DNA of 64,000 nt from Euwallacea fornicatus (Eukaryota; Arthropoda; Insecta; Coleoptera; Curculionidae): positions 496,001 through 560,000 of the forward strand of contig NC_089573.1 of NCBI RefSeq assembly GCF_040115645.1, in the 5' to 3' direction. Below the pieces are notes generated by a model. The model saw nothing but the letters and a program-made list of their open reading frames with translations. It did no database searches and was not told the DNA's origin. Below are positions 59,040-64,000 of this stretch, piece after piece (within the stretch, counting starts at the first letter, position 1; each line of letters opens with the position of its first letter). The translations under genes and the position numbers were made by a program.

Positions 59040-60490
59040 TATAACTCATATTACTTAAAATTGTAATTAAGTAATGAAAACAAAGAACACAAAGAAGGAT
59101 GATCCTACGCTATTGAAGCATTTAAAACTACTGAAAGTATGTTATTGCTATCCCAACAAACAGTAAACAAAAAAAGTCACACAAATTTATCATTGCTTGA
59201 CAATCTCTGGAAAGTCTCTTCTTTAAGTGATTGTTGTTTTCCAGCCAAAGCAAACGAAAACAATCCGGTCTTGGGCATCCACGTGTAAAAAAAAAGTAAC
59301 ATAATTAGGTAAACATTGAAATTTTATTAGAATTACATCACGCTAAACTTCAGCCACTCTCGAAATTAAATAATAAATTGAAAAACAATAACCTTAAACT
59401 TTTTGACAATTCGATGAGGTGGGTAACGGAGGAACAGCCGATAGATGGCTCTGTATCCCTCAATGAACTTCGAAATTTCCGCGCATCCACCATGTATCAA
59501 AATAGTTGATATCTGAATTCAATAATTCATCCCAATTTCATATTATTTTCCATACCTATTCAAATAAAATTGAATTTATGGTATTTAGCGACGACTAATT
59601 GCTAATTATTAGTCAATTAGCATCGGCTGATATATTACTTTACTCATAATTCCTCTAGTGTTCTAGTGAAAATTGAAGCGAATGGCAAATAGGATAAAAA
59701 AAAAACAACTCTTTTTAAGCTTAGAAACAAAACAAATAAAACAACCAATCTAAACAAAATGATCTTTATTTCAAATAAAAAAAATCGATATGACACATTA
59801 TTGTTAATGTTAAATAAGTTAAGGTATAAAAATAGAGTATTTGGCATTTAAATGGGATAAAATAACGCATCAGATCTGCTGAAGTAGGTTCGGGAAAATT
59901 CTCTTGAGAGTTTGAGCGATGTCAATAGTTGATATTTTATTGTACGTACAAGACAATGAAACTCAGAAACGAGTTAAAACCGGGGTCCTACTTTACACCT
60001 GTACTTCTACATATTTTCAACTAATATCCCTAACAACTATGTATTTAAAAGACATAGAAATTCTACGCCTGATACTTTGGCCCTAAAGCCACATATTTCT
60101 ACTTTCTTGGCGAACTCTGGAAAATGCCACATCTACATCTATATCCTAGAGGGTATAATAAAAGCAGGTGTAATCTCGCCAAAGTACTGAGAAACCTTAT
60201 GAGTGATAGAGATTAACTACTGCCACTGCCTAGAAAACTTGATGTCCGAATCAGTCAAAAACCAAAATAAACTAAAACAAAGAATAACCGACTTTCTTGC
60301 AAACTTGCTAGAAACTCTTTTAAAAATATCTAAATCTAAAACAATACTTTAAAGAAAAAAATAATAACAAAAACCCTACAACTAAGTAATTAAGTGCTAG
60401 TCTCATGGACTATCTCAGCCATGAACCATTTTATTGTGTATACCTTGCAAATCAATGTAGCAAAAGTCCATTTGCTTGACAAATATTGCT
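59040..60490. other. Intergenic: SZT2 upstream region and synaptophysin 3' UTR
   Basis: Both neighbours are on the minus strand. Nothing coding is recognised. The SZT2 promoter and 5' UTR should lie next to 59040, and the synaptophysin 3' UTR at the other end. Minus-strand AATAAA signals occur near 60430 and near 59764, so the 3' UTR could be about 60 or about 700 bases. No clear TATA box for SZT2. Confidence 0.6.
60430..60435 (-). terminator. Polyadenylation signal AATAAA, synaptophysin gene
   Basis: Minus-strand AATAAA about 56 bases after the stop codon (60493-60491). More distal signals also exist. Confidence 0.45.
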
Positions 60491-63400
60491 TTAAACCCCA
60501 CTAGTTGTGGGAGGTGCTCCCCCTTGGAACCACTCAGTTTCTTTGAAGAGGAACCATAGATCTGCTGCCCACAAGAAAAAATTTAAAAACCCAAAAATCT
60601 GAAAATTAAGTAATCATGTAATAAACAAAGAAAACTTAGCAAATTTATATATTTTTACCGCTGAGATATTAAGTGTTGAAAAGCTGCTGGTTCTAACAGT
60701 TTTACAGCAGTCAGATGGAGTGATTATAGGATAACTAGTGACAGTCTTCAAACCAGACAAAGCATGGCTCCAGGCAGCGCTGCTTGAAAGCCACAGAACT
60801 GCCAGAAATACTGTTATGAGAAAATCCTGAAACGCATTTTTTTTTAATATTAACAACTGAAGGTTTGAAATTCTTACGTAGAGTGGTAGCTTTTTGTTGA
60901 TTTTATACGCTTCATCCATCTTTAAATAGATATAAATGATGGCAATAGCATAGAGAAATGAGAGCACACCAGTAGCAACAAAAAATCTAGCATCTGAAGA
61001 AAAATCATTTGACACAGTGGCTGTGCAGTTGGGTGTGAGCGTCAAGGTTTCCACAACATAGAAGGGGTATTCAAATTTAGTGCTGACTTCTTTAGTGGAA
61101 CATACAAAGCGAATTATTCCTGTGTAGCCTGTGATTGTTGCAAATGCACATATAGAGAAAACCTGAAATAAATTTAAATAATTTATTGTATTTATTTGAA
61201 GTATTTGTACACATAATTATAACCTCTACTACATGAATATAAGTGCTTTAAATTTTAGATCTCCTCAGTTATTCTGAGTGAAGTTTAAATGGAACTCAAT
61301 CCTTCTTCATTCAACTAATATACTTTCTCACAAGTAACAAAAAACAAGAACTATACAAAACTTATGTCTAGTGAACTACTTTACAGTTGTCAATCCAAAA
61401 ACAAACGGTTCTTACAGGTTTTATTGTTTTGTCATTTTGATAAAAAGAAGAATAATCGTTCTCCTAGGATTAATTGACTGGGTTTCTTTTTCTTATCAGT
61501 TACACACAGCGTCCAGCACCTCCTGAATTAAGTTAGTAATGCAGCTGTCTAGTTAATTCCTTATGAGTACTGTATTATCATTTGTTAGAAATATTATTTT
61601 GAGTTCAGATTGTCTTATTTCTTTATTAGACAGTGCCCAATCTGAACTTAGGTTAGAGTCTCCACTGATAATCCCACTATTTATTAATTCTAGCTTCTGT
61701 GGGTACATTTTTGATTTCATAAAATTTTTGCCAGGATTTTCATTTGGTGTTTCCTTATTTTGGTATTATGATCCATTAATGATTGTCTGTATTCCTATTT
61801 ACCCTAGGTTTTAGCATGGATGAACAATTGTCAGATTCCTGAGGAATCTGAGTTACAGTGTGTTAGCTCATTCAGCATTTTCCACATTAGGTTGAAATTA
61901 AAAACATTCTAGCTCATAATATATGCTATTTTAATGTCCCAGATGAATTTTACAAGTTTATTTTTGAACTGGTTTTCAACATTTTGATATAAAAGTTTTC
62001 ATGGTGATAGAATGCACAAAATTTTTATATAGCTTAATTCATATGCCTCTTGATGCTAAGATCCCTTTTACTATCCAAGGTTTTTTTTATCTTTATGCCG
62101 ATACCAACTTTCTCAGTAACATTTCAAGATGTCTGTCAGCCTTGTTTACATCACCAGAGCTGAGTACACTTTTCCCTTTTCCTTTTTTTAACAAATTAAA
62201 CAGTGTGTGATTGTGGATTGATACAAAATTCTTCTCTACAATAAATAAATAAATATCCACTTTTTTGGAGATAACAACATTGCTCATACACTTAAGCTGT
62301 TATGTCATATTATGGTCTCTTATGACTATTTTAGCAACTGTTTAGCTGATAATGAGCTTCTAGGGGAGCATCATCATAAAGTGATAGATGTTAGTGTGTA
62401 TCTCTTCTGTGGTCTCTGTTTAGACTTGTTACCCAGTTCAATGCCAAATTAATACCCACATAGTAAATTCATATATTCAGTTATTTCCTGGCTTATAGTG
62501 AGTGTATTAAATTTTAAAGAACCTCCAAAATCAATTACATTAGATATTTTAGATTCTGTTATGGCTAAGAAAATAAATTTCATGTAGTTAATATTAAAGT
62601 AAATGTGAAAATTATCCATGGGATTTGTCTTAAAACACTCAACTTGTGAGACACCAAAGAAGTTTTTTTTTTAATAATTACTACTCTGCCTGCCCTGTAA
62701 TTATTCATACAAGAGAAAAAAAAATTAGTTCACTGGCATTGATCCAGATTTCAGTGTTACAATATGGGACTAATTTCAGAAACTTTAGGTGTGGTAGAAA
62801 TATTGTGAAATTCTCTGTGAAACTCCACATATTAAGATTTGGTCAGTGCGGGTAAACATATTCATTGTTATCCCTACAGAAGGTGGTCATAAATGTATCA
62901 AGATTTTAAAAATGACTCACATTTTAAATTGGTTTATTGACAAATTCAAAATCTGTGATATACTTGGATGCCATGTTATGCTACCATTATTGGGTATCAT
63001 CAACATATTTTTACAATTTTATTGTTTATCAAATCACAATTTAACTGGAAATATAAATTGCTTGTTTTTTGGAAACAAAAATTAGATATCAACAAAGATA
63101 AGATATATTGCTAATGGTATTTTTGTTTTTCAAATGTATATTCAAGTAAAGTAAAAATATCACAAATTTTGCTTCACTGAAAACAATTATTTTCATTTTG
63201 GTTTTGAGTATTGATCTGCCTCAATAAAGTAAGAATGATTTACCTCATGCTGGTAACTAAGCTTACATAACTAAATTTTATTCAATAACTTACTAAATAT
63301 ATCTAAAATAAAGATTAAGAAGCAAGTAAAAATAACAATAACAAACAAACAACAATTTCACTGTGATAGCATCTTGACTTCCTGTAGGTAATTAACATAA

Positions 63401-63594
63401 ATATGGTTAATAAGAATAACCCTACCTGTTAGACGCTAGGAAGGTAAACACCCATTTCATGCAATCATCGTGGATATAAATAATTATTATAAATTGAAGT
63501 TGAAATGTTAAAAAATACTCACGAAATGCAAAATCCTCATAACCCCTCGAGGTTCTTGGAAGACGGAAAAGTTCAAATCCCGTACTGCGTCCAT
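60491..63594 (-). CDS. Synaptophysin-family four-pass vesicle protein, complete
   Basis: Synaptic vesicle membrane protein of the synaptophysin/MARVEL family. Exons 63594-63523, 61162-60878, 60826-60659, 60598-60491, all GT-AG and phase 0, giving 210 residues. The N-terminus FQEPRGVMRILHF is the family signature before TM1 (about 21-44). A first lumenal loop has an NCT glycosylation site and a cysteine. TM2 is about 84-104 (FFVATGVLSFLYAIAIIYIY). TM3 is about 120-138 (DFLITVFLAVLWLSSSAAW), the most conserved stretch of the family. A second loop carries DCC, and TM4 is about 176-193 (IFGFLNFFLWAADLWFLF). The cytoplasmic tail is only about 17 residues, without the tyrosine/glycine-rich repeats of vertebrate synaptophysin. 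An in-frame TAA six codons upstream and a good start context (AGGACCATGG) support the start. It could equally be named synaptoporin- or pantophysin-like. Confidence 0.92.
61163..63522 (-). other. Synaptophysin-gene intron 1 (2.4 kb)
   Basis: GT-AG intron after the first 24 codons. It is AT-rich. On the opposite strand it holds a probable reverse-transcriptase fossil (about 62080-62800). Nothing else recognised. Confidence 0.7.
62080..62800 (+). pseudogene. Probable non-LTR retrotransposon reverse-transcriptase fossil
   Basis: The plus strand reads FYLYADTNFLSN at about 62083-62118, resembling the catalytic LYADDTNFL box with one aspartate lost. About 630 bases on it reads LALIQISVLQYGTN, resembling the ALVQS.L.YG block that follows in jockey- and RTE-like polymerases. 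The two are in order and on one strand but are separated by stops, so the call rests on short motifs. Confidence 0.35.
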
Positions 63595-64000
63595 GGTCCT
63601 TGTAGAGGCTTATCTAGGTAAATAATAACTCTAGAATTTAAAGAGATAGTGGGAAAATAATTAAAATATTATTAAATATAACTCTTAATACTTTATTGAG
63701 TTAGGCCAAAGTAATGGAAATGGAATCGAAAATATTTGATAAATATGACTTGAGACGTTTTAGAAAGATATTTCTCTTTTCCTGGAAAAATATACTCTAG
63801 GACTGCGTACTATCCTTTTTATAGCATACGAATGACAGAAAAGGAATATAGTGGACGAAAAGATTGTAGTGACATAATTGGTTGATCGATAAAGCAGGTT
63901 TCTTCATCACTAACTTGGTATGGCAACTGGGCGTTATTAGAGATGATGCGCAAAAATTACAAAAATTCTTGCAATAATAAAGTAAAAATTTTTAACTTCA
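63595..64000 (-). other. Synaptophysin-gene 5' region
   Basis: Non-coding. It contains the TATA-like box at 63823-63814, which would give a 5' UTR of about 190-200 bases if used. Nothing further seen up to the window edge. Confidence 0.5.
63814..63823 (-). promoter_or_regulatory. TATA-like box, synaptophysin gene
   Basis: The minus strand reads TATAAAAAGG, a near-consensus TATA box about 220 bases upstream of the start codon, with no intervening ATG-initiated frame of note. Initiation would be expected near 63785-63795. Confidence 0.4.

Noticed and set aside
1..64000. tRNA, rRNA or other structured RNA genes
   Set aside because: I looked for cloverleaf-like and rRNA-like sequence and saw none. 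A covariance-model search would be needed to exclude small ncRNAs.

Overview
This 64 kb window is nuclear DNA of an insect, most likely a beetle. It is AT-rich. It carries three spliced protein genes with insect-type gene structure (minimal introns of 49-60 nt beside introns of up to 10 kb) and several layers of mariner/Tc1, piggyBac and LTR debris. The species is not determinable from what I can see, and 'beetle' is inference.

Layout. (1) 1-3789: non-coding upstream DNA with decayed dispersed repeats. (2) 3790-42642, plus strand: a complete metabotropic glutamate receptor gene (mGluR), ten coding exons, 906 residues. Its introns hold almost all the mobile DNA of the window. These include a solo LTR (10733-11367), mariner/Tc1 fossils, and a collapsed piggyBac element with a 2.3 kb, 56-bp-unit polypurine satellite inside it (22351-25969). 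They also include a complete, apparently intact 2.2 kb mariner-like transposon with 453-bp inverted repeats and a transposase interrupted by a 59-nt intron (30940-33161). (3) 42643-45252: the tail-to-tail gap, with polyadenylation signals for both neighbours. (4) 45253-59039, minus strand: the complete SZT2 gene (KICSTOR scaffold), reconstructed here as 30 coding exons and 3207 residues with consistent splice phases. (5) 60491-63594, minus strand: a four-exon synaptophysin-family gene of 210 residues, with a TATA-like promoter candidate near 63820.

The genes do not form one pathway. mGluR is a neuronal class C GPCR and synaptophysin a synaptic vesicle membrane protein. SZT2 tethers GATOR1 to lysosomes in amino-acid control of mTORC1. 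mGluR and SZT2 converge, while SZT2 and synaptophysin lie in tandem on the minus strand.

I saw no CRISPR, rRNA, tRNA or prokaryotic system. The strongest candidates for something undescribed are the spliced DD41D transposon and the satellite-filled piggyBac shell. Exon limits were worked out by hand from splice sites and phase; no alignment or RNA data were available.
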